NCBI GenBank assembly: GCA_025506515.1 | Contig: JACCIX010000331.1 | Span: 1-64,000 of the forward strand | Source: Flaveria trinervia | Lineage: Eukaryota; Streptophyta; Magnoliopsida; Asterales; Asteraceae | Length of the DNA: 64,000 nt | Direction: 5' to 3' | Shown here: positions 1 to 10,487 of the stretch, piece by piece | Position numbering within the stretch: the first letter of the stretch is position 1 | Layout of the letters: every line of letters begins with the position of its first letter | Notes under the pieces: model-generated | The model's input: the letters and a program-made list of their open reading frames with translations, nothing else | Databases searched by the model: none | What the model was told of the DNA's origin: nothing | Translations under genes and position numbers: made by a program

Positions 1-86
1 ACTATTAAGAGACAAGGTTTTGACCATGGCATTGAACAATTTGTTGTTTGCAAGTGCAGTCGTTTTCATATGAGAAAAATTGTGAA

Positions 87-259
87 ATTGCGTACATTTC
101 ACAACCTCTATTGTAGCTGGTGTTATGGGTCTAAAGCGTTTCATTTCAACACCTCTATTGTAAAATTGATCATATGAAATCCTTTCTCTAATTGGCTAGC
201 ACATGGAGTTGTTATTGGGCTAGAATTGCGTTAATTTCACAACCTCTATTGTAGCAGTC
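87..259. repeat. Short intronic direct repeats
   Basis: Two near-identical copies of a roughly 34-bp block containing TTTCACAACCTCTATTGTAGC lie at 87-120 and 226-259, about 139 bp apart, with a degraded third copy near 141-168. They sit in what should be an intron upstream of the exon at 369. No coding potential was seen; probably an old local duplication. Confidence 0.5.
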
Positions 260-368
260 ATTACGAACAAATCAACATATTATTTTGCTTTTGTCATCAT
301 GTCATGATTCTATTGACAGTTTTATTTGCACTGCAGTAATTCTTATTTTTACTTGTTCCTCTTGACAG

Positions 369-2683
369 GTCTATTCATTGACATCTTTCTGTCACTTATA
401 TTCAATGAGAGCTCAATCTATTTTATCCATTCGAGAAATGTGAGTATATGATATTTTTAGCTGTTATGTGTGGCTAAACCGCTCACACTTATTAATCTCT
501 TGAACTTGTTTGAGCATATTTAACATCTATCAAGATAAACTATTCATACATACATAACTACAAAAGCATATATTATGTGTGTGTGTATTAGTTACTAGCA
601 ATTATACAAAGAGTCATCAATTATCATTGTGACAGTTTCTTTAGCCTTAGTTAGTTGCTAACATCAGTGAATATGGAGGTTGGCTACATGATGGTGGAAC
701 TACCGATCATGGTTGACTATACATCTTTCAGCGTTTTGTGATACATGTCCTTTGAAGATAAATTTCCTAATTTTCAATCTTTCTATTATGATCTTAGGGC
801 TTTTTCCTGAAACAAAAAGTTTTAGAATTCGGGTTTATTTGATTAAATATGGAACTTTTTTGCTTTCTGCTTGGATTCCCCATGGATGTTATATCATGTG
901 GTCTTCCTGTCCTCTAGTACATGATGGTGGAACTACCGATCATGGTTGACCTAATCTCTTAAATGGTTTTGTGCATAGTTGTCAGTAATGATAATAGTGC
1001 TCGCTATAGTGCACTATGTAGCGTATAGTTCATCTGGCCCTATTTGGTTCTAGCGTTTAAATACTTTATTTTATTTGATTTTTATTTTTTCTTGCTTTTT
1101 ATAAATATAATAATGAATGTTTATTTTAGCTATGAAGAAGGGGATCTAGTGTTAATTTTAGCTATTTTGGGGCGGGTGAATTATTTCTACAGTGTATAGC
1201 TAAACATGAAATAGTGGTCGCTATTTACCGTTATTCGCTACGTAACATATGGTTAGCTTATCGCTAAACATGAAATAGTAGCTTATTTCATTTATTACAG
1301 TAGTAAGAAGCAATTTTTGTTTCTGTTTTTAATGTCGTATATCTTATTGTTTTCAGATATGAAGCTTGGGTTATATACAATTTTCTATCATTGTGTCTGG
1401 AATGGGTGGGTGGTCCAGGTGCTGTTGTTTTAGTCTTACTGCACGTGTTCTTAAGCCTAACTGGTGTTTGATGACATGTTGCTTCCCTCCAATTCCACTA
1501 GACGGGTAAGTCAGTTCTGCTTGTGTTTAGTTAAACTCATTATTTATGTTTTATATAATTTTGTGATTCTGATTATGGCAGGCGTTTATACGGAGATGTA
1601 AGCAAGGGTGTTTGCAGTTTGTAATTCTTAACCTATCTTAGTGGTAGTTACATTCATTCTTTATGCAAAAGGGAAATACAAAGATGGAGATTTCAGTGCT
1701 AAACAGTCTTACCTATATATCACTATCATATACACGATTTCATACTCTATGGCATTGTATGCATTGGCCTTGTTCTATGTAGCATGCAGAGATCTGCTTC
1801 AACCATTTAATCCGGTTCCAAAATTTATCATCATCAAGAGTGTCGTCTTTTTGACATATTGGCAGGTAACCAACTTTTGTTAACACTAGATGCTAATTTG
1901 ATACCCACTTTTTGTTACCTTAATAAATTTTTGATAGTTTTTTTCTCTCCTATAGGGTGTTTTGGTTTTTCTTGCTGCAAAATCTGGACACATTAAAGAT
2001 CCAGAGCAAGCTGCTGAATTCCAAAACTTCATAATTTGTTTTGAGATGCTTATTGCAGCTTTTGGTCATCTTATGCTTTTCCCTACAAAGAATATGCCGG
2101 TGCCAACATTGGTGCATCCTGTGGATTTGGAGCCAGTCTTGCACATGCTTTGATGTTGAACGACTTCTATCATGACACTGTTCACCAGGTCTGTCACATG
2201 TTTTTGAAGAATAATAATTAGGTGGCAAATCCGATCCATTTCTTGGTGAACAGGTCGCTTTGGGTTACTGACCCACCCATTTTGCCAGTTCTAGTTTGTT
2301 ATTGGAGGGCACATATTCTAGTTTATGATATAATCACCACTTTTCTTGCAGTTTGCACCAGCTTACCATGATTACGTACTCTACAATCATAGTAATGACG
2401 CGGGTGATGAAGGTGCAAGAAAGTACCGGACGAAAACCTTTGTCCCAACTGGCTCTGAGATGGAAAACGTTAGAAAAAACAAACAAGCCTTTGCATCATC
2501 CAAAGGAGACGACATACGATCACCCACAACCCCCAGCCCCAGGTCTGGACAAACAGCAAAACCAGAGATGATGAAATCATCATTGTTATCAGATGCCTCA
2601 GATTCAGCTTCTACACCATATGATCTCTCACTCATGACATGGACCTACAAGTGCCTGCTGCTAAGGATAGTCGAAAGAAGTGA
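369..2683 (+). CDS. LAZ1/TMEM184C-like (DUF300) membrane protein gene, last five exons
   Basis: Exons read as 369-439, 1357-1505, 1582-1865, 1956-2188 and 2352-2683, each with AG/GT borders; the exon at 369 joins the next across an Ile codon. The pieces match plant LAZ1-homologue (organic solute transporter alpha/TMEM184) proteins: motifs YEAWVIYNFLSLCL, KSVVFLTYWQ, QNFIIC, NDFYHDTVHQFAP and YHDYVLYNH, then a Ser-rich tail ending in KK before a TGA at 2681. The family is multi-spanning; LAZ1 members act at the tonoplast/vacuole in Arabidopsis, in cell death and hormone signalling. The 5' exons lie left of the window. Seven one-base deletions (near 389, 425, 1429, 1586, 1630, 2071, 2634), all at short homopolymers, break the frame; no base-change stop is needed. 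Either a very recent pseudogene or a working gene with sequencing dropouts. Identity sure, intactness not. Confidence 0.85.
686..950. repeat. 32-bp direct repeats flanking 201 bp inside an intron
   Basis: A 32-bp block containing GGTGGAACTACCGATCATGG occurs at 686-717 and again at 919-950, exactly 233 bp apart, in the 440-1356 intron of the LAZ1-like gene. The 201 bp between them contain an open frame without recognisable protein similarity. The copies are identical, so the duplication is young or conserved. It is too long for a target-site duplication of a usual transposon. Confidence 0.6.
970..1300. other. Possible degraded MITE in intron (TAGCG-rich, partly self-inverted)
   Basis: Around 1000-1030 the sequence reads CTATAGTGCACTATGTAGCG, and around 1228-1250 a roughly inverted version occurs (TTCGCTACGTAACATA). 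A short direct repeat (GCTAAACATGAAATAGT) appears twice near 1200 and 1264. This looks like an old foldback element inside the intron, but no clean terminal repeats or target duplication could be set. Confidence 0.25.
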
Positions 2684-4825
2684 TTAACTTGACCATGCCA
2701 TATCCTTCGTCATGTCTACTTGTCAAGCTGCGATTGGGTTATCTTTGTTTTCCTCTAATCTGGGTTAATTTAACCGGCGGTACTAGGAATTGTACATGTA
2801 GTGAATAGTGTATGTTTATTATGTGGCGCGTAATAGTTACGTTGTACATTTAAAATCACCGTATATGTTTGGAATTTTGAATTTTATAACACGGGATGAA
2901 GTTGACTCTGGTTACCATTAGTGATCTATGGAATTGAACTGGTCATCTGGTTTGGTTTGATGTTCCAGGTCACTGATTTGGTAGCAAAAGATCAAACATT
3001 TTGAGGTGGTCTTTGTAGGACTATAGATGCCATTGATTGAGATCAACATTAAAAGATAGTTCAAAAATCAATAACATTTTCATTTCCTCTAAACCAGTTG
3101 GATTTTAATAACTGAAACTATAATAAATTGAGTGATAATAAATTGCACTGATATTTTATCGAGTGATAATATGTCACACGGTGATTACAAGCGCAATAGG
3201 AAAATATACATTCACTGTAAGCAAAGTCGAGTGGAAAATAAGTGTAATGCAAGTATATTAAAGTTTTAAGCCTGTTTGTTTCTTAAACATTCATGTTAGA
3301 AACATTTGTTTCAACAACATTCTTAGTTTGTATGGCTTTATACAAGTTCTATCGTATTACATTAGGATTGGCAGTGATTAAGTATTCTTGTCACATGAGT
3401 TTGGAAAAACTGTTGTGTCATGTTTGAGTCCCTCTTATCATTTGTTTCATTAAGGTTTCGTTGGCATGACTCATGTGTACATTTGTTATTGTGGTGAAGA
3501 ATCACCTTAATGTCATTAGCTTAATCCTTTATCCAACTTGAGGTGGTGATCCTTTATTTCAACTTTGAGGTTGTTAGCACATGTTTATCGTGTTAATTTT
3601 ACAGTATATTTGTTGGAATCAATAGCCTCCGAGAGGGTTGTTCTATTTTATGCATTAACGTAGAATTTTTAATTGATTTTAAATGAATAACATTTTAGAG
3701 TCTTTACCATTTACTTTTCTATTAATTATATATATTAGTTGCTTTGATGGAGCTCTTCTACTTTGATTATTGTGACTAACCAATCATCCATGTTATTGTT
3801 TCGTCAAATGGATTCGAATCAGGTGATATTTTTGTTGATTGATAGTATTCATCTTATATTAGTTTTTTTAACTATTACTTGTTTGAGTTAAAGTACAATT
3901 CACTCATCTTTTTATTCGGCTAAACAACGATAAAATTGAAATTAGGAGCATTCGTGTTTACAGTTCAATACTCCGTTTCTTACAAAAACTTTTATTATAC
4001 AATAGGCGCATTTGCTTATTTTATTTAATTTGGTTAAAGCAGTATTCATTTTTTTTTTATAAATTTGAAGTTTAATTATGTGAAAATTCTTTAGTATATA
4101 TGGACACAAAAACATACATCAAGTCAACATGACAAAATATGTCGTTTAGGAAAACAACAATAATAAAATTTTAATCTTTTCATCAACATCGACCTTTTTG
4201 AAGTCATATACACTCCAAAATTTTATTTCTTTTATCTTGAAAGAAGAATAAGTTTTAAATTTGTGTCACTTTTAGGTACCTTGCGATCTTTAGCATTGGT
4301 ATGAAAATCCTTGGCAATGGTTTCAAATAAAAGCAATCAATCTTATTTAGAAAAAAAAATCCATTCTAATTTTCCATTGCTAATATTCCCTCCTATTAAG
4401 ATTGTAGATTTGGCAATCATTCCAATATTTAGAGCATCATTACATAGTTGAGAGTTTACCATTTTGGTATTTTGGTTAAAACTGAAGAAATGAAAATTTA
4501 TAGGAAAAAATAACAAACTTATCTATACTATATATAAAACATATAAGAATGATATTTTAAGATATCATAAAATTAAGAGCACTTACTATATTCAATACAT
4601 AAGATACAACCACTTTTAAAGGTAAAATAGTATTTATAACATTATTTACACATTACCCTTTATAATTAGTTACATAATAATCTCACACTTACTAACACTT
4701 GCATAAAATTTTATATTATCTACCCATAAACAACAAAAAACTTAATATATTTTAATATTTTAGCTATATCTTTAATCTATCACATTAATTAACGTTTTGA
4801 AACTACAACTTAACCTGTGTTTATT
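2684..4825. other. Gene-poor AT-rich spacer
   Basis: From the stop codon of the LAZ1-like gene to the first LTR there is no open frame with recognisable similarity. The first 150-200 bp are likely 3' UTR, but no clear polyadenylation site was fixed. The rest is AT-rich intergenic DNA. The five bases before the LTR are TTATT; the matching copy on the far side of element A has been lost. Confidence 0.6.
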
Positions 4826-4970
4826 TGTTAGATCTAGGAACAATAGGTCTAGATTATTTTGTATAGGCTTAGAACTTTAATCAATACTTGTAATGAATGA
4901 TTTTAATTCATTATTTTGATTTATGCATTATGTATATAGGTTAACTCTTATTTGTGTTGATTGTATGTTG

Positions 4971-5022
4971 TAAGAAACATCTACGGATGAACATTTTTGT
5001 TCTTCTGTAGATATGTTTCTTA
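4971..5022. repeat. LTR hairpin (stem about 22 bp)
   Basis: TAAGAAACAT followed by CTACGGATGAAC faces its near-complement GTTCTTCTGTAGATATG plus TTTCTTA across a loop of about six bases. The same hairpin is kept in the 3' LTR at about 51673-51722, where the two arms differ from these but still pair. It sits upstream of the TATA box. Confidence 0.7.
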
Positions 5023-5289
5023 CAAATCCGATCATCCGAATATCTTCTGCGGATAAGCAGATAGCTTCGGAAGAACAAATGCATTTGGAAGAACAAATAG
5101 CTTCGAAAGAACAAAGTACCTTAGGAAGAAAAAGATTCCTACAGAAGAACAAACATTTACGGAAGACTATGTACCTGTGGAGTCCAAACACTTGTATTTA
5201 AATAATACAATGTTATAAGTCAACAAGTCAATAAGACAGTTGTGTAAATCCAAGAGATCCGGTGTTTTCTTAACTGAAACACATGTGCC

Positions 5290-5297
5290 TATAAATA
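5290..5297 (+). promoter_or_regulatory. TATA box of element A 5' LTR
   Basis: TATAAATA in the context GTGCCTATAAATATGGAT. The same context is kept in the 3' LTR near 51991. Its place, about 390 bp before the LTR end and downstream of the palindrome cluster, fits the U3 promoter of a Copia LTR. Confidence 0.6.
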
Positions 5298-5684
5298 TGG
5301 ATCATAGGTTTCACATCAAGATACACACGCACACAAAGACCAGACGACACAAACACAAACACACAATCAGCCAAACGGCAAACCCAAACATCACATCAAC
5401 ATACACCCTAGCAGCCGTCACATCAACATCAACATAATTGTAGTATTTATTATTTATATCATTCATTATTGATTCATCTGTAATCATTAATCAGTTTCAA
5501 TGACATGCGTTTGAATTAATTCTTGTCTTCGCATTAATTGTGTTCATATAATTGTGTTTGTCGTAATCATCAATCATTATATTTTACATCAAACAATTAA
5601 ATACAATTAATGTTGATTCCGTAAACATTAACTTGAGTTACTATAACACTGATAATTCCTGATTATGATCCTAGGATTCACAGG

Positions 5685-5696
5685 TGGTATCAGAGC
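5685..5696 (+). other. Primer binding site of element A
   Basis: TGGTATCAGAGC, two bases after the LTR end. It is complementary to the 3' end of plant initiator Met-tRNA, the usual primer of Copia elements. Confidence 0.9.
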
Positions 5697-6127
5697 CAAG
5701 TGCTCATTGATTTAGATCAATTGATCTATCAGTGTTAATGATGTTTAATTGTTTGCTTGTTTAACTAGATTTGTTAGTTTTTGCTTATTAGATCTATTTT
5801 ATTTAAAAGCAAGTCGCCTTTGTGTGAACATTAATAACAGTGAATTGTCTTTCAGCGAATACTGTTCCATTGCTTGATTAACTTAGATCAATATTCAAAT
5901 CAATGAATAAGAGATCTGGGTTATTGATTGACATTCATCAACTGTTCAAGATTATTTGAACAAATATATTAACAAAATCTTTGATTTGATAATTTAATTA
6001 TCATTAAAAGGATTGACTGATTCGTGACCTCAATTGCTTGATTTTTGTTGATTAAGTTTTTGTCACTAGTTAGTTCATTACTTTACAGAAACTCTGAAAT
6101 AGTTAAAATCTTAGATCTTAACTACTC

Positions 6128-6404
6128 ATGAGTAACTTTGGTGGATCATCATACCAATCTCCAAAGTTGGAAACAAAAGCAGATTTTAAGTTCTGGAAAA
6201 TCAAGTTCAGGAATCATGTGAATTATACAGACTCTGACTTATGGTTTCAATCACTAAAGGTCCTTATATTCCACCCACTTTTGGGCCGGATTATAATGAC
6301 AATAATCAACCCATTAGTACAAAGGATCTATCACCTGATGATATTAAGTAGGTTAAAGTTAATATTAAAGCATATAGCTTGCTTAGTATAGCTTTATCTG
6401 AAGA
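6128..6404 (+). pseudogene. Element A gag, 5' part
   Basis: The ATG at 6128 opens a frame beginning MSNFGGSSYQSPKLE with the Copia gag feature FKFWKIKFRNHVNY (the Trp-centred start of the UBN2/gag domain). The frame shifts near 6250 and the message continues in another frame up to the MITE at 6405. Gag would form the cytoplasmic virus-like particle. This start was chosen because it is the first ATG after the leader and directly precedes the gag motif. Confidence 0.75.
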
Positions 6405-7078
6405 TAGGGATGTGGATGGTCGGTTTGGATCGGTTTTGTCCTAAATCTGAAACCAAAAAAATGATATTTTGGTTTTAGGTTTTTAAAACCGTTCGGTCTC
6501 GGTTTTTGGTTTTTGGTTTTCGGTTTTAACTTTGGTTTTGGTTCAGTTTTTGGTTATTTTTTGGTTTTACCATTGTGCTTAAAGTTTTAGAAAAAAATGT
6601 TTTCAAGTAATAAATTTAAGCAAAAAACATTGGCCTTACATTATTTTGTTGATCTCTAAATATAATCTATATATTTTCATAATTTAGTTGACGTTAAAAT
6701 TAAATGTAAGTTACAAAATATAAGAATAATATATTCAATAAAACATTTTAATCCATCAATTCGAATAAAAAATTAAATATTATTCTTGAAACCTAAATAT
6801 TTAATCTATTATAGATAAAACAAGTTAAATAAGTAACTAATAGGCTAATAATTTTATAAGCATATGATTACACCTCTAAATTTACAAGTTTTGATTATAT
6901 GGTTTCGGTTCGGTTTTTCGGTTTTTGTTACAAGCAAAACCAAAACCGAACCAAAAAATTCGGTTTTTAAAAAATCATCAAACAAACCGTCAGTTTTCTA
7001 GCGGTTTCAGCTTCATCGGTTCCGTTGCGTCGGTTATTTTGGTCACGGTTCGGTTATTTTGGTTTTTTGCTCACCCTA
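6405..7078. mobile_element. hAT-type MITE (674 bp) inside gag of element A
   Basis: Starts TAGGGATGTGGATGG and ends GCTCACCCTA, that is, TAGGGTGAGC on the other strand, a common end of plant hAT-type non-autonomous elements. The flanking 8 bp are TCTGAAGA (6397-6404) and CCTGAAGA (7079-7086), matching 7 of 8 as expected for hAT. Both arms are built of CGGTT/GGTTTT tracts. It encodes nothing. Taking it out leaves one TCTGAAGA-like copy and lets gag similarity continue across the site. Confidence 0.8.
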
Positions 7079-7595
7079 CCTGAAGAAATATTAATAAGAT
7101 GTGAGAACTATAAAACAACAAATTCCTTGTGGAAGATTCTTTATACACTTTGTAAAGGAAGTGATGAAATCAGAAGCATTAGGAGAGACACCCTTCGTTC
7201 CTAATATGAAACCTTTCATCATATTGAGGGTGAATAAATTCTCAACAACTCCATAGGTTCATGCAACTTGTAACAGAGATGAATATCTTGGAGTTGAAAT
7301 ATACAAATGAGGAGTTAAACAAGAAAGATGCTCCATACTTTGCCAGAAAATTGGAAGCAAACAGGGTCCATATTCAAGAACACCATTGACCTTAAAGCAA
7401 CTGGTTTAGATACATTGGTAGTTAAAGTTGAGGCTCTTGAAATGGATGAAAAATCAAGAAACAAGAGTGTGAGAACACATGTCTCACCCTATCATTTTAA
7501 AGAAACAAAAAGTGCTAGAAGTGCCTTTATTTCCAACGATGATAGTGACAACTCTTGTACTTTGAGTGAAGATGAAGAAGAAGTAAGTTTTTATG
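7079..7595 (+). pseudogene. Element A gag, middle part
   Basis: Gag similarity resumes after the MITE with ENYKTTNSLWKILYTLCKG (the usual 'LW..L...C.G' helix of Copia gag). It runs through MLHTLPENWKQ (7328 on) to an acidic stretch EDEEEVSF before insertion X1 at 7596. Several frame changes and stops are present. The region corresponds to the C-terminal capsid and the start of the acidic linker. Confidence 0.75.
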
Positions 7596-8040
7596 TGTCA
7601 CACCCCTGCTTATAGCGGAAACATGAGGATGTAACGGACAGGATCGTCATAACACATTGTTAAATAATAGAGATGCATTAAATGATGAAGATCAACGTGT
7701 CATGACGTCACCGGACACAAATGGAGACTTGTGTCATGGTTAGTCAGTTCCACGACAAACATAGTCATACAAAACAAATAAGTATAAGTCCCACAACCCG
7801 GGAACAAGTAATCAAATGTGAATAACAAGTAAATATCAAATGCAACTATCGAAGACATCCAAAGTTTAAATGATGTAAGTCTAAGGTCATCGCTAAGACA
7901 GCATCCCTAACAATCCTCAATGATTAGGAAGACTCTTTGATCGTGTAGTTCCCTAGACACGTTCAATGAGAATAGAGAGATTCGAATGGTTTTGCTTCGT
8001 TTCGGGTCGATTCGAGTTCGAGGTGCAACTCACGCACATA

Positions 8041-8130
8041 ATATATAATAATAATAGTAATAATAATAATAATAATAATAATAGTAATAATAATAATAAT
8101 AAGGATAATAATAATAATATAACAATAGTC
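8041..8130. repeat. AAT/TAA trinucleotide microsatellite
   Basis: About 90 bp of nearly pure AAT repeats with a few G interruptions, inside X1. Open frames through it give only poly-Asn or poly-Ile and are not genes. Confidence 0.95.
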
Positions 8131-8139
8131 AAACAAACA

Positions 8140-8950
8140 GGTCACACAGTCACACACACCCTGCGCACACACACACCTCACTGCACAACATTGCAATAGC
8201 AGTATATGTATATATTAACACACACCAAGCAACACCAAACAACACCACTTGCACACACAACCAATACATACGATCTATTACGTCTTTGAACACACACAAT
8301 ATATACACACTACACCTACGCATCCTTATACACACCGAAATCACAGATATATATACATACAAGCAACACACCTATTTATATATACACACAATCGGTACAC
8401 GTATCAATATACATACAATCAACACACACGCATCGCACACACAAACACACGCATCGCACCCACAAACACACACTGCATATATATATATATATGTACACAC
8501 ACATGCATTATACATACATACATCATCTCACACACTCTATCATAGATATATACACACATACTCATCGATTCACATACAATAACACACACACTGCACACAC
8601 ACACACACACACCCACGATACACACACTGCACACACACACACGATACACACACTGCACACATATAATACACACTGCATACACACACATAACACACACACA
8701 CACAATGCATTACTGCCGTGCATATATATATACACACACAGTCGTATATATGTATACATACATACACTGCTGCGCATACATACATACACATACCGACACA
8801 TATTATACATTCACATTCGCATACACGATATACATACATACACCTATATATACATACGATAGTACATACACACCACATATATACATACGTGCATATGCGA
8901 TCATACATACACATACATACAATACGCACGCACGCACGCACGCATGCGCG

Positions 8951-8983
<33 letters not shown>

Positions 8984-8985
8984 CA
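8140..8985. repeat. CA/TA/CATA-rich simple-repeat block
   Basis: About 850 bp made of ACAC, ATACATAC, ATATAT and ACGC tracts, inside X1. Several overlapping open frames on both strands give His/Thr/Tyr- or Cys/Val-rich peptides; these follow from the base composition and are not genes. The alternating purine-pyrimidine pattern could adopt Z-DNA or cruciform shapes. Confidence 0.95.
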
Positions 8986-9511
8986 AGCAAGAGTGCGGAA
9001 CCGAACCAACGAAACAAAACGACTTGCACGATGATTGGTTCTTGTGAATCGGTTGAACGGTGAGACGTCGGCAACCGGTGGTGGCTAACGGTGGTGAGAC
9101 GATGGTGGAACGGTGGCAAAATGGTGGTGTGGTGACGGGGGGTTTCACGGTGGGGGTTGGGAATTTAGGGTTGAACGGAAAACGATTTTATATATATATA
9201 ATATTCATTTTACACTTAGGACCCTATACTTTAAATAATTAATCCCTTAAGTTGAGTTAAATTACAATTTAAACCCTGGACTTAATTATAATAATAATAT
9301 TATAAATAATAATATTAACAATATTTATGGTAATAATAATAACAATAAAATAATTTTATATTAGCGTTAGTTAATATTAAGGTTGGCACGACAAGGTGAT
9401 GTGACGAGATTCGGTTCGAAAATATATTAATTACGTAAAATAATAAATGTGTGAAAAGATAATTAATGGATTTCGAGTCAATTGGCGGACCTGATGGTGA
9501 CGGATATCACA

Positions 9512-10487
9512 CTATGCATCAAACCTTCAAAGAAATCTTCTCAAAGTAACTCAGGAAAAAAGGAAGAACTAATGATAGAAGAGATACATCTACATCATCA
9601 GCAAAGTCTTCATCAACTAAGAATCAAACAGAGCCTATCACTGTTGTTCAGGACTCTGAAGAACAAAAAACAACCTTTGCAGCTTTCAATTTAAGTTTTC
9701 AAGCTTACGTGGGAAGCTCCTTAACATCTGCCAACATTGCTAGCAAGACTTAGAAGAATTACCTCCAGATATAGTAGAGGAGATGGATCTACAGTGGCAA
9801 ATGGCAATGATTGCTTATGAGCCAAACAATATCTTAGGAGAAATAAAACTTGGCTGTAGCAAGCAAATCATCAAAGATTGGTGTGGATAAGCCAAAGATA
9901 CGATGTTTCAAGTGCAATCTCTATGGACATTTCTCTAGATAATGCAATCAACAATCAAATTCTAACTTGCCACAACAACAGCAACATCAGTCTCACCAAC
10001 CATCATCATCTCAAAGATCTTTCAGACAACCACAACGGACCAACTCATCCCCACCAGCCACAAATACATCAGCAGGAACAAGTAACTCTAAAGAAACTGG
10101 GCTGATTATTCTTCAAGATGGAACCTGTGACTGGAGTATGTATGAGAAGGAAGTCTTGGAATAAAATCAAGCTTTAATGACTCACATAAAAAACAAGAGT
10201 ACATGCTCAACAACTGGCTGATAAAGTTAACGAAACAATGATTCTGAATGAATCCCATGTAACAGAACATAAATTATGTCAAATCAAAATTAACTCTTTA
10301 CAAAAGGATTTAGATAAACTTATTTCCAAAAATTACAGTCTAAAAGTCCAAGTTGAGCATCTAACCACTTCCTTAACAATTCATAGCTGTTCATGCATCA
10401 ACTAAAGTAAAACTTCAGAAGTTTCAACTTTCATCTCAGCAATATGAGAAACTATTAAATTCTCATATTGAATCAAAGAACAAGTAT
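9512..10487 (+). pseudogene. Element A gag, C-terminal part with zinc knuckle and coiled coil
   Basis: Contains the conserved gag block ELPPDIVEEMDLQWQMAMI (near 9750-9815). It is followed at 9904-9945 by a CCHC knuckle CFKCNLYGHFSR-C, interrupted by an in-frame TAA just before the last Cys. A Gln/Ser/Thr-rich stretch and a heptad-like region (KINSLQKDLDKLISKNYSL) then lead to insertion D at 10488. The knuckle would bind genomic RNA during packaging. The long coiled-coil tail after the knuckle is typical of Sirevirus gag. Many frameshifts. Confidence 0.75.

Larger units (their letters stand above)
4826..5682 (+). repeat. 5' LTR of element A
   Basis: Runs from TGTTAGATCT to GGATTCACA, just before the primer binding site. 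It aligns along most of its length with 51485-52318; the left copy lacks about 40 bp present in the right copy near 51640-51672. It holds a long hairpin (4971-5022), several copies of GCTTCGGAAGAA-type and CTACGGAT-type motifs (4980-5165), and a TATA box at 5290. Confidence 0.9.
7596..9511. mobile_element. X1: solo-LTR-like insertion (1.9 kb) inside gag of A
   Basis: Begins TGTCACACCCC and ends GGATATCACA, so TG...CA with short inverted ends. The flanks TTATG (7591-7595) and CTATG (9512-9516) agree at 4 of 5 positions, the size expected of an LTR element. Removing the insert brings two gag segments back into one reading direction. No protein-coding domains, primer site or polypurine tract were seen, so a solo LTR or a non-autonomous element is most likely. 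The parent family is not identified; the start is typical of long plant gypsy LTRs. Confidence 0.65.

Noticed and set aside
713..949. 78-codon frame
   Set aside because: Lies inside the intron between the exons ending at 439 and starting at 1357, between two direct repeats; no recognisable protein.
2840..4825. Possible unrecognised gene in the AT-rich spacer
   Set aside because: No frame of note on either strand and no splice-joined similarity seen.
5683..5700. tRNA-like GGTATCAGAGCC sequences at several places
   Set aside because: They are primer binding sites complementary to a tRNA end; no cloverleaf surrounds them.
7963..8199. Poly-Asn / poly-Ile frames
   Set aside because: Translation of the AAT microsatellite in X1; no gene signals.
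8249..9148. Several overlapping open frames of 70-190 codons on both strands
   Set aside because: They run through CA/TA simple repeats and give His/Thr/Tyr or Cys/Val strings; composition explains them.
9060..9242. Short GGTGGTGA-rich frame with a coding look
   Set aside because: Val/Gly-rich by composition, inside X1, no similarity; likely part of the LTR-like unit.
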